DNA from: Oscillospiraceae bacterium
GTDB lineage: Bacteria; Bacillota; Clostridia; Oscillospirales; Acutalibacteraceae
Direction: 5' to 3'
Assembly: GCA_031267335.1 (NCBI GenBank)
Contig: JAIRZH010000128.1
Span: forward strand, 1 to 5,398
DNA length: 5,398 nt
Part shown: positions 1-4,805 of the stretch, in pieces
Numbering within the stretch: position 1 is the first letter of the stretch
Layout of the letters: the number at the start of each line of letters is the position of its first letter
The notes under the pieces: generated by a model
Databases searched by the model: none
The model's input: the letters and a program-made list of their open reading frames with translations, nothing else
Told to the model about the DNA's origin: nothing
Program-made: the position numbers and the translations under genes

Positions 1-239
1 AAAAGCTACTTTCTGATGAACAAAAAGAAGAAAATCAAATTATTTCAAGTTATAGAATCAAAGTCGAACATGCAATTTGTGGAATTAAGCGTTTACGTTG
101 TTTAACTGATGTTTTTAGAAAAAAGAAGGGTGTTACCTTGTTTCGGGTTGCTTACGGAATTTGGAATTTGCATTTAAACTTTGTTTAAAGTTGTGATGTT
201 GTGTATTACTTCATTCTAATTTCTATTCATGAACAAGTC
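1..239 (+). mobile_element. Right end of an IS5-type insertion sequence
   Basis: After the transposase stop there are about 50 bp of non-coding sequence ending in GAACAAGTC at 231-239, followed by TA (240-241). Read inward from the end this tip is GACTTGTTC, close to the GAGCTTGTTC / GGGCTTGTTC tips of the 159-bp palindromic elements elsewhere in the window, which are also flanked by TA. Sequence immediately outside (242-273) matches the end of a family B element, which supports a real junction at 239/240. The left end and target duplication lie outside the window, so the boundary is inferred from one side only. Confidence 0.6.
3..188 (+). CDS. IS5-family DDE transposase, C-terminal part (5' end outside window)
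   Basis: This is the C-terminal 61 residues of a cut-and-paste transposase; the rest lies before the window. The open frame begins at position 3 and stops with TAA at 186-188. The diagnostic stretch is YRIKVEHAICGIKRL (residues 17-31 of the fragment), which matches the R-x-x-VEH-x-I-x-x-IKR signature around the catalytic glutamate of IS5-group DDE transposases (DDE_Tnp_4 type). The glutamate is residue 22 of the fragment, codon 66-68. It is followed by LTDVFRKKKG and the hydrophobic-aromatic tail AYGIWNLHLNFV typical of this family's end. No stop or frameshift interrupts the visible part, so the copy may be intact, but the first two catalytic aspartates cannot be checked. A probable IS end follows about 50 bp downstream. 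Family assignment is by motif recognition and is fairly secure; the subgroup is not determined. Confidence 0.8.
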   Translation, partial: KLLSDEQKEENQIISSYRIKVEHAICGIKRLRCLTDVFRKKKGVTLFRVAYGIWNLHLNFV

Positions 240-241
240 TA

Positions 242-273
242 ATCTGTATTACTTAGAAATATTAGACAGGTTC
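242..273. repeat. Family B palindromic element, end fragment
   Basis: The stretch ATCTGTATTACTTAGAAAT at 242-260, followed by ATTAGACAGGTTC, is nearly identical to 4115-4146, the end of the nested B copy. TA follows at 274-275, as at other B ends. The remainder of this copy would lie on the far side of the IS5-type element, outside the window. Confidence 0.65.
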
Positions 274-293
274 TAAGAATGTTTAGAAGGAAA

Positions 294-322
294 TTTAATT
301 TTATGTAAATTCGGAATATAAT
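294..322 (+). promoter_or_regulatory. Possible sigma-A promoter for pgsA
   Basis: A perfect TATAAT sits at 317-322 with a weak -35-like TTTAAT at 294-299, a 17-bp spacer, about 60 bp before the pgsA start codon. In DNA this AT-rich such matches arise by chance, so this is only a candidate. Confidence 0.3.
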
Positions 323-384
323 CAGATTAAAACCTAACACATGAAAATTAAAATTTATAGTTTTATGTTAATATAAGAACTGTT

Positions 385-963
385 ATGAAAAAAAAATTAA
401 AATTAAAAAATTTTCCTAAAAAATTAATCGGTGAAATTTTAAATTTTCCGAATTTATTAACTTTTGCAAGAATTGTACTTATTGCACCTTTCGTTGTATT
501 TATACTAAAAAATAATTATAAACACGCCGGAATAATTTTGGTCTTTTCAGCTTTAACAGATTTTTTTGATGGTTTTATAGCAAAAATCACTGATCAGCGA
601 ACAAAATTTGGAGCTATACTAGATCCGGTTGCCGACAAATTTACGCTTCTTGCTGTTATTATATGCATTGGAATAAAATTTTCAGGTATAACATGGTTTA
701 TTTTAATTTTAATTGCAAAAGAATTGTGTATGTTATTTGCTGGAATCTGGCTATTAAAAAACGGGAAAACTCCATTTAGAGCCAAATGGTATGGTAAAAT
801 CAGTACTGCATTTTTTTATTTTTCAATTATAATTATAGTAACTGTAAAGGCTATATGGGGGATAGAAAATCAATTTTTAATAAATTTACTTATGATTGTA
901 AATTCTATATTAATGATGCATAGTTTATTTAGATATTTTATAGATTTTTTGCATATTTTTTAA
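385..963 (+). CDS. pgsA: CDP-diacylglycerol--glycerol-3-phosphate 3-phosphatidyltransferase
   Basis: PgsA transfers the phosphatidyl group from CDP-diacylglycerol to glycerol-3-phosphate, the committed step to phosphatidylglycerol and cardiolipin, in the cytoplasmic membrane. The 192-aa protein has the usual family length. A basic N-terminus leads into NFPNLLTFARIVLIAPF (20-36), the characteristic PgsA opening, then several hydrophobic helices. The CDP-alcohol phosphotransferase motif is at 59-84: D59, D62-G63, A66, G76, D80 and D84 are all present at the correct spacing. The position after A66, usually arginine in the D-x2-DG-x2-AR pattern, is K67, a conservative change. The only usable start is 385; the ATG at 365 meets a stop after three codons. 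There is no strong Shine-Dalgarno sequence before it, only AAGAA. It stands alone between repeat debris. Other CDP-alcohol transferases such as PssA share the motif, but the N-terminal block favours PgsA. Confidence 0.88.
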   Translation: MKKKLKLKNFPKKLIGEILNFPNLLTFARIVLIAPFVVFILKNNYKHAGIILVFSALTDFFDGFIAKITDQRTKFGAILDPVADKFTLLAVIICIGIKFSGITWFILILIAKELCMLFAGIWLLKNGKTPFRAKWYGKISTAFFYFSIIIIVTVKAIWGIENQFLINLLMIVNSILMMHSLFRYFIDFLHIF

Positions 964-993
964 AATAAATTAAGAATTTTTGTCGTTAAAAAA

Positions 994-1033
994 CTTATCT
1001 GATATTCTCGAAATATCACATATTTAATTAAGA
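994..1033. repeat. Family B palindromic element, degenerate end fragment
   Basis: The segment TTATCTGATATTCTCG...CACATATTTAATTAA resembles the arm of family B (CTATCTAATATCTC...CACATATTTAACTAA at 3830-3836 plus 3998-4026). It contains a 7-bp stem, TGATATT / AATATCA (1000-1018), with no T-tract after it, so it is more likely element debris than a terminator for pgsA. Confidence 0.4.
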
Positions 1034-1043
1034 ATCTGTCTTA

Positions 1044-1125
1044 GAGCCTGTCTAACCTTCTGAGCAATACAGAATTAAAAATTTTAGTTAAATATGTGCT
1101 ACTAAAGAGATATTAAACAGGTTCT
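1044..1125. repeat. Family B element, internally deleted copy
   Basis: The left tip GAGCCTGTCTAA (1044-1055) and the right end TTAAACAGGTTC (1113-1124) form an imperfect terminal inverted repeat. The interior (GAGCAATACAGAATT...TTAGTTAAATATGTG...AAAGAGATATT) matches the right arm of the full B copies, while most of the left arm and the centre are missing. TA precedes the left tip (1042-1043). The right flank is TTA, so one base has slipped there. Confidence 0.6.
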
Positions 1126-1319
1126 TAATGAATATTAAGCTATTAAAAGTTTTTTCAGAGATAACCTTATTTTAATTGAAGATTTGAAATTTTTTAAATA
1201 AATAATTCGATCTTTTATTTAAGGATTTTTGATAGTGCCCTAAAATTATATAAATCTAAATTCCCTGCCAAAAAATCTAGTATTTATAGTATAACCAACT
1301 AAAATTTTATGTATATCGC
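1126..1319. other. AT-rich stretch with no recognisable gene
   Basis: Both strands are broken by frequent stops. No coding, RNA or repeat signal could be supported here; it separates the deleted B copy from the first A copy. Confidence 0.6.
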
Positions 1320-1321
1320 TA

Positions 1322-1480
1322 GGGCTTGTTCCCACTATTTGAAATAACAAAATTTCGAGTAATTTTTGGTTTGGATAAGGAAAATTTTTTCACAATACTA
1401 ACATATTGTAAAAAAATTCAACGTAGTACAAATCAAAAAGTACCGAAATATGGTCATTAAACAGTAGTGGGAACAAGCTC
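1322..1480 (+). mobile_element. Family A 159-bp palindromic element, copy 1
   Basis: The element is a near full-length inverted repeat: its left arm starts GGGCTTGTTCCCACTA and its right arm, read inward, starts GAGCTTGTTCCCACTA. The arms continue to pair imperfectly through TTTCG, TTTTTG and AATTTTTT blocks down to a central ACAATA-CTAACA-TATTGT hairpin at about 1392-1409. It is flanked by TA on both sides (1320-1321 and 1481-1482), so the reconstructed empty site reads CTAA. It has no coding capacity. The exact length match and high identity to the inverted copy at 3837-3995 make it a defined unit. It looks like a MITE or foldback element. Confidence 0.85.
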
Positions 1481-1527
1481 TAATTTTCCCATTTTGATGC
1501 GTTTTAAAATATTTTTTATTTATTGAT

Positions 1528-1800
1528 TCATCCAACTTTTAGTTTTTTTAAAACTGAAGTTACTGTGTCGCGATGAACTTTTAGCTGACGAGAAATCGTC
1601 CGTGTTCCCGCACCATCGACAGACTAATTTAATTTCCATGTGCCAGGTTTAATTCCTCTGTCTTCAGACGGATAGCTTTAGCTCGTTTTCGTTCTTTTTG
1701 ATTTTTACTTTATCTAAATTTGTTTATTTCCTTACGTACTTTAGGCGCCTTTAGGCAGTAACAAACCTTTTGTCTTCGGGCGAGAGTGGTTCAGTTTTTT
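1528..1800 (-). pseudogene. Decayed transposase remnant, possibly IS1-family N-terminal protein
   Basis: On the minus strand, codons from 1623 down to the stop at 1528-1530 read through DGAGTRTISRQLKVHRDTV and then TSVLKKLK. This resembles the helix-turn-helix of IS1-type InsA proteins (NGSG-x-R-x-x-A/S-R-x-L-x-[IV]-x-x-x-TV-x-x-x-LKK). Upstream on the same strand the frame is broken by stops and shifts; one other frame gives ERKRAKAIRLKTEELNL, a plausible preceding helix. No zinc-finger cysteines and no second (catalytic) reading frame are seen. The base composition (1561-1820) is less AT-biased than its surroundings, which fits imported DNA. The family call rests on one motif and the upstream limit is approximate. 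Confidence 0.45.
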
Positions 1801-1815
1801 CAAAACGAGTCCCCC

Positions 1816-1979
1816 GAAAAAGCCTATCTGATATTTCTAGCAGTGCAGATTTTACGATAAAATTTTTAAAAATTTAAAGCGTAAAGAAGGCAAATACTGA
1901 TGTATTTAACTGACGATCAATGTAGAATTTTAAAATTTTAACTAATAGTGTTGCTTAAGAGATATTTGCAGGCTTTCAA
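1816..1979. mobile_element. Family B palindromic element, nearly full-length copy
   Basis: It starts AGCCTATCTGATATTTCTAG and ends GAGATATTTGCAGGCTTT. The sequence follows the reverse complement of the B copy at 3826-4146 (with the A insert removed) along its whole length, including ACGATAAAATTTTTAAAA, AAAGCGTAAAGAAGGCAAA, the core ATACTGATGTAT at about 1896-1907, and GAATTTTAAAATTTTAACTA. The tips are diverged and the flanking TA is not clean, so this is probably an older insertion. Confidence 0.7.
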
Positions 1980-2155
1980 AGCAATTTAATCATTTTTTTT
2001 GAATTTTAATCATAGCTTATATAACCGGACAAGTCATTTTTAGATCTGTTCTAAAATATAAGTAAATCTATTTTTATAAAAAATTTATAAAGTTTTATGT
2101 GATTTTTTAGTTTTATAAAATTTAAATTATGTTTATGAATAACTTAAACAAACCT
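1980..2155. other. AT-rich leader region before spoIIIAF
   Basis: No gene is seen. The position normally holds spoIIIAE. It must contain the promoter for the three-gene spoIII cluster if that is expressed. A mother-cell sigma-E promoter is expected from the family, but no match good enough to place was found. Confidence 0.4.
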
Positions 2156-2170
2156 AAGGATTTTTAAAAT

Positions 2171-2610
2171 ATGGAAAATATAAAATCTTGGATTTTTTCT
2201 ATTGTTTTGGCATCAATTACATATTCGTTAATAGATTTTATTTTGCCATCTAGCAACAAAAAAACAGCACATTTAATTCTAAATATGTTTTTCTTATTGT
2301 GTGTGTTAATGCCTTTAAAAAATATAAATTTTAATAAAATTTTGCCTGATTTTGAAAAAAAAAAATTGAAAATCAAATTAATTCAAGAATTGAATATGTA
2401 ATTAAAAAAAATATTGAATCTGTAATTTTAAAATTTTTAAAAAATAATGGTGCTAAACCAAAAAAAATAAACATAAGTATTGATGAAAGCTCTGAAATTC
2501 CAGTGTTTTGTAAAATTGATTTAATTTCATCTAATGAAAAACCGGAGATGTTAGAACAAAAAATTGAAAAAGAATTAAAAATTAAATCCAAAATAAATTT
2601 TGCGAAATAG
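2171..2610 (+). CDS. spoIIIAF: Stage III sporulation protein AF, frame interrupted at an A11 tract
   Basis: SpoIIIAF is a small membrane protein of the SpoIIIA-SpoIIQ channel that links mother cell and forespore. The start at 2171 follows AAGGA (2156-2160) by 10 bases. Residues 1-65 give two membrane segments (about 7-24 and 33-49) with the family-typical KSWIFSIVLASI and later LCVLMPL. At 2355-2365 there is a run of 11 A. Reading straight on gives a stop at 2399-2401 after 76 residues. In the -1 frame the sequence is open to 2608-2610 and encodes a soluble domain, including RIEYVIKKNIESVILKFLKN and PKKINISIDE, as expected for the SpoIIIAF C-terminus. One extra A would restore a protein of about 146 aa, shorter than the roughly 200 aa of B. 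subtilis. It is therefore a recent pseudogene, a sequencing error, or a gene rescued by slippage on the A-run. spoIIIAG starts 21 bp downstream. Confidence 0.8.
2355..2365 (+). other. A11 homopolymer where the spoIIIAF frame shifts
   Basis: Eleven consecutive A lie between GATTTTG and TTGAAAATC. Both flanking frames are clearly SpoIIIAF and differ by -1, so 12 (or 9) A would give one continuous reading frame. Homopolymers of this length are known sites of RNA polymerase slippage in AT-rich bacterial genomes. Confidence 0.75.
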
Positions 2611-2631
2611 AAGTTTAAAATATCAGGAGTA

Positions 2632-3189
2632 ATGAATTTGGAAGTTATAAAATTTAAAAATATATTAAATTGTTTTAATCAAATTTTAGAAGATAAAAAG
2701 AAACTTTTTGCATTAGCGATTTTCGGGGCAACGTTAATTATTTTGCCAAATTTTTTTTCGTATAAAAAAAAAGCTTATATTTCACGTGAAAGCTTTGAAA
2801 ATTATGAAAAAAAAATACAATTCGAAATAGAAAATATAATTTCTAATATTCAAGGCGCCGGAAAAGCTAAAATTTTTATAACTTTTGTTGGAAGTTCACA
2901 AAATGTATACGCTACTGAAAATAAAGAAAATAAAGAATCAACAGCTGAAAAATATGAAAGCAATACAATTCATAAAAAAAAAAGTGAGGATTGTGAGAAA
3001 AAATATATTATTACCAAAGAATCAGATGGCTCCGAACATCCGCTCGAGCTTAAAAAAATTTATCCAAAAGCAAATGGAGCAGTTGTTATTTGCAAAGGCG
3101 CAGACAATTTGGAAGTGCGTAAAAAAATTACAGAAGCTATTTCGATAGCTCTAGGAATAAATACAAATAAAATTTGTGTTACAAATTAA
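2632..3189 (+). CDS. spoIIIAG: Stage III sporulation protein AG
   Basis: SpoIIIAG assembles into a large ring in the intermembrane space as part of the SpoIIIA-SpoIIQ channel needed for late forespore gene expression. The 185-aa protein has a short cytoplasmic N-terminus, one membrane helix (about 25-43, FALAIFGATLIILPNFF) and an extracytoplasmic region. Family blocks are NIQGAGKAKIFITF (72-85), a charged low-complexity stretch (about 95-120), and the ring-building domain with YPKANGAVVICKGADNLEV (144-162) and ITEAISIALGINTNKICV (166-183). The start at 2632 follows AGGAG (2625-2629) by two bases, a short spacing; there is no other in-frame start nearby. It lies 21 bp after spoIIIAF and 22 bp before spoIIIAH, so the three are probably cotranscribed. 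The frame is intact and all conserved blocks are kept, which argues that the complex is still in use. Confidence 0.93.
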   Translation: MNLEVIKFKNILNCFNQILEDKKKLFALAIFGATLIILPNFFSYKKKAYISRESFENYEKKIQFEIENIISNIQGAGKAKIFITFVGSSQNVYATENKENKESTAEKYESNTIHKKKSEDCEKKYIITKESDGSEHPLELKKIYPKANGAVVICKGADNLEVRKKITEAISIALGINTNKICVTN

Positions 3190-3199
3190 ATTTAAAAAC

Positions 3200-3204
3200 G
3201 GAGG
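3200..3204 (+). promoter_or_regulatory. Ribosome binding site of spoIIIAH
   Basis: GGAGG lies 7 bases before the ATG at 3212. It decides the start in favour of 3212 over the in-frame ATG at 3176, which lies inside the end of spoIIIAG and has no such site. Confidence 0.85.
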
Positions 3205-3211
3205 ATATTTT

Positions 3212-3760
3212 ATGAAACCTATTAAAATTAACAGAAGGCAGATAGTTTTAGCATCATTAGTTCTTGCACTTGGCACAGCGGTATATTTAAATTGGCAATT
3301 TTCGCCTAAAAGTATAATAAAACCATTTTCCAAAGAAGTTATTACACCACTTAATGAGGAAAATTTAGATTTTAGCAATTTTTCAAATAATGAAAAAAAT
3401 AAAAATAATTCAAAGTATTTTGAAAACGCACGTCTAAAACGCCAAGATGCTCGTGAAAAAAGTTTAAAATCAATTGAAGAAATTCTTTCAAATAACGAAA
3501 TTGATGACAAAACTAAATTTAATCTTTCTAAAGAATTGTCGGAACGTTCTCAACAAATTTTGACAGAAACAAATATTGAAAATGTAGTGGACGCCAAACT
3601 TGAAACTAAAAATTGTATAGCTATGATGAACGGAAAAGAATGTACTTTAATCGTTTCTAAAGAAGGTAAATTTGAACAAAATGACGCCAATATAATTTGT
3701 GACGTAATTAGATCACTAGCGAAATGCAAGAACGAAGAAATTAAAATTATACCAAGATAA
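3212..3760 (+). CDS. spoIIIAH: Stage III sporulation protein AH
   Basis: SpoIIIAH is the mother-cell membrane protein whose outer domain binds forespore SpoIIQ, forming the zipper and channel between the two cells. The 182-aa product starts INRRQIVLASLVLALGTAVY with a single membrane helix (about 10-28) followed by LNWQFS, the standard SpoIIIAH opening in clostridia. After a variable linker comes YFENARLKRQDAREKSL (69-85), the conserved helix, and then a ring-building domain (about 120-180) with NIENVVDAKLETKNCIAMM and CTLIVSKEGKF. The helix and ring domain align well with the family; B. subtilis SpoIIIAH is 218 aa, so this form is a little short. It is the last gene of the operon. No clear intrinsic terminator follows; the next recognisable feature is the nested palindromic element from 3826. 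SpoIIQ, its expected partner, is not in the window. Confidence 0.93.
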   Translation: MKPIKINRRQIVLASLVLALGTAVYLNWQFSPKSIIKPFSKEVITPLNEENLDFSNFSNNEKNKNNSKYFENARLKRQDAREKSLKSIEEILSNNEIDDKTKFNLSKELSERSQQILTETNIENVVDAKLETKNCIAMMNGKECTLIVSKEGKFEQNDANIICDVIRSLAKCKNEEIKIIPR

Positions 3761-3825
3761 AAACGTTATTTTTCGAACTTGCTTTTAGTAAACTGAAATA
3801 TAAATTTTTAGAATCTTTCTTATTA

Positions 3826-4146
3826 GAGCCTATCTAGGGCCTGTTTCCACTACTATTTAACGACCATATTTCGGTACTTTTTAATTTATACTACGTTAAA
3901 TTTTTTTACAATACGTCAGTATTGTGAAAAAATTTTTCTTGTCCAAATCAAAAATTACTCGAAATTTTGTCATTTCAAATAGTGGGAACAGGCCCTAATA
4001 TCTCTTTAGCAACACATATTTAACTAAAATTTTTAAAATTCTATATTGCTCGTCAGTTGAATACGTCAGTATTTGCTTTCCTCACGCTTTGAATTTTAAA
4101 AATTTTATCGTTAAATCTGTATTACTTAGAAATATCAGACAGGCTC
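3826..4146. mobile_element. Family B palindromic element interrupted by a family A copy
   Basis: The left tip GAGCCTATC (3826-3834) and right tip CAGACAGGCTC (ending at 4146) are inverted repeats flanked by TA at 3824-3825 and 4147-4148; the empty site would read TTAA. Removing the A insert and one TA (161 bp) leaves 160 bp that folds on itself: GATATTTCTAAG...ATAAAATTTTTAAAATTC pairs with AATATCTCTTTAG...CTAAAATTTTTAAAATTC around a central ATACGTCAGTAT at 4059-4070. It is non-coding. Confidence 0.8.
3837..3995 (-). mobile_element. Family A 159-bp palindromic element, copy 2 (inverted)
   Basis: This is the same 159-bp unit as 1322-1480 on the other strand. By eye there are 15 base differences and no indels, so 144 of 159 positions agree. 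Its tips are GGGCCTGTT and AACAGGCCC. TA flanks it at 3835-3836 and 3996-3997, and the sequence on either side is continuous family B sequence with a single TA in uninterrupted copies. That makes the TA a target-site duplication. The centre is ACAATACGTCAGTATTGT, a 7-bp perfect stem with a 4-base loop. Confidence 0.87.
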
Positions 4147-4166
4147 TAAGGAAATTTCTAATTCTC

Positions 4167-4301
4167 ATGAAAAAAAGTATCAAAAACTTTGGAGAGCAAC
4201 AAAAACATAAGGGCTATTGCCTTGAATTGCCAGAAAATTTTGAAAAATTAGAACCTGTTTTCAAAAACGTTTCAAAAGTGTATGCAGATGAGAAAACATA
4301 A
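4167..4301 (+). CDS. Short orphan ORF, 44 aa, unknown
   Basis: The frame from ATG 4167 to TAA 4299-4301 encodes a charged peptide ending in LELPENFEKLEPVFKNVSKV and then YADEKT. AAGGAA (4148-4153) could be a ribosome binding site but is 13 bases away and is partly made by the end of the B element. The frame also runs back into the B element to 4089, where it is surely accidental. No family is recognised and there is no membrane segment. The amino acid mix is more protein-like than expected for random AT-rich DNA, so it may be the tail of a lost gene. Treat as doubtful. Confidence 0.25.
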   Translation: MKKSIKNFGEQQKHKGYCLELPENFEKLEPVFKNVSKVYADEKT

Positions 4302-4324
4302 AAATATTTTCTTTATAAATAGTT

Positions 4325-4431
4325 TTAAAATTTAAAGTGTAAAGAAGACGAATACTAACGTATTTAAAACAATGCAGAATTTTAAAAATTTTGACTAAAT
4401 ATGCGCTGCTTTGGAGATATCTAACAGGCTT
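4325..4431. repeat. Family B element, left-truncated copy
   Basis: From TTTTAAAATTTAAAGTGTAA onward it follows the B sequence through the core ATACTAACGTAT (4352-4363), GCAGAATTTTAAAAATTTT, TAAATATGCGCTGC and GAGATATCTAACAGGCTT, ending with TA at 4432-4433. The left third of the element is missing or unrecognisable. Confidence 0.6.
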
Positions 4432-4599
4432 TAAACCGCCAGATTCTATGAAAATCGCCACTGACGTATTATGGATACTTTAACGAGCTTAAAATAAAAA
4501 AACAAAGTGTTCCGGAAAGTTTCGAAATAAGTCTATTTTGACCGAAATAAAAATAAAATTTGACTTATAATATTTAATTATGATAGATTTTTGTTCAGT
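4432..4599. other. Intergenic region before the tRNA cluster
   Basis: No gene could be supported. It holds an isolated CACTGACGTATTATGG at about 4459-4474, similar to the centre of the A and B elements, and presumably the promoter of the tRNA operon near its end. Confidence 0.5.
4560..4589 (+). promoter_or_regulatory. Possible promoter of the tRNA cluster
   Basis: TTGACT (4560-4565) is followed after 18 bases by TAGATT (4584-4589), just upstream of the tRNA-Gly gene at 4600. A perfect TATAAT at 4566-4571 is an alternative -10, but its best -35 (TTGACC, 4538-4543) is 22 bases away. Either reading is tentative. Confidence 0.35.
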
Positions 4600-4673
4600 G
4601 CGGGCGTAGTTTAGTGGTAGAATTTCAGCCTTCCAAGCTGATTATGTGGGTTCGATTCCCATCGCCCGCTCCA
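4600..4673 (+). tRNA. tRNA-Gly(TCC)
   Basis: The acceptor stem GCGGGCG (4600-4606) pairs with CGCCCGC (4663-4669), with discriminator T4670 and encoded CCA. The anticodon loop CTTCCAA (4630-4636) gives anticodon TCC at 4632-4634, reading GGA and probably GGG. The T-arm GTGGG-TTCGATT-CCCAT is standard. First gene of the six-tRNA cluster. Confidence 0.96.
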
Positions 4674-4696
4674 TTGTTTTATGATTGATGCAGTTT

Positions 4697-4773
4697 GCGC
4701 CGATAGCTCAGTAGGATAGAGCAACTGCCTTCTAAGCAGTAGGTCGGGGGTTCGAATCCCTTTCGGCGTGCCA
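4697..4773 (+). tRNA. tRNA-Arg(TCT)
   Basis: GCGCCGA (4697-4703) pairs with TCGGCGT (4763-4769), with a G-T wobble at the terminal pair, then discriminator G4770 and encoded CCA. The anticodon loop CTTCTAA (4729-4735) holds TCT at 4731-4733, reading AGA, the main arginine codon in AT-rich genomes. The T-stem contains two G-T pairs. Confidence 0.96.
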
Positions 4774-4805
4774 GACAATTTGTGAGAAATATTTTTTTGT
4801 GTTAC

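Noticed and set aside
594..785. 63-codon minus-strand frame inside pgsA
   Set aside because: It is fully contained in a well-supported gene on the other strand and shows no family-like sequence or ribosome binding site.
1000..1018. Intrinsic terminator after pgsA
   Set aside because: A 7-bp AT-rich stem exists but no T-tract follows, and the segment matches the arm of a B element.
2033..2062. Sigma-E promoter for spoIIIAF (GTCATTTT ... AAATATAAG)
   Set aside because: The family would be expected to use sigma-E, but the match is poor and spacing uncertain in AT-rich DNA.
2164..2591. Minus-strand frames opposite spoIIIAF
   Set aside because: They are antisense shadows of spoIIIAF coding sequence; their hydrophobic look comes from AT-rich codons.
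2885..3148. Alternative plus frame inside spoIIIAG
   Set aside because: It is lysine-rich out-of-frame translation of spoIIIAG, without a start site of its own.
3176..3211. Upstream start for spoIIIAH at 3176
   Set aside because: It lies inside the end of spoIIIAG; the strong GGAGG at 3200-3204 and family alignment support 3212.
3151..3510. 119-codon minus-strand frame over spoIIIAG/AH
   Set aside because: It overlaps two confident genes antisense and resembles no known family.
1039..4431. CRISPR array
   Set aside because: The repeats are about 160 bp, self-complementary, irregularly spaced and in both orientations, with no short repeats separated by uniform spacers.
4261..4461. 66-codon minus-strand frame
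   Set aside because: It crosses a truncated palindromic B element and has no supporting signals.
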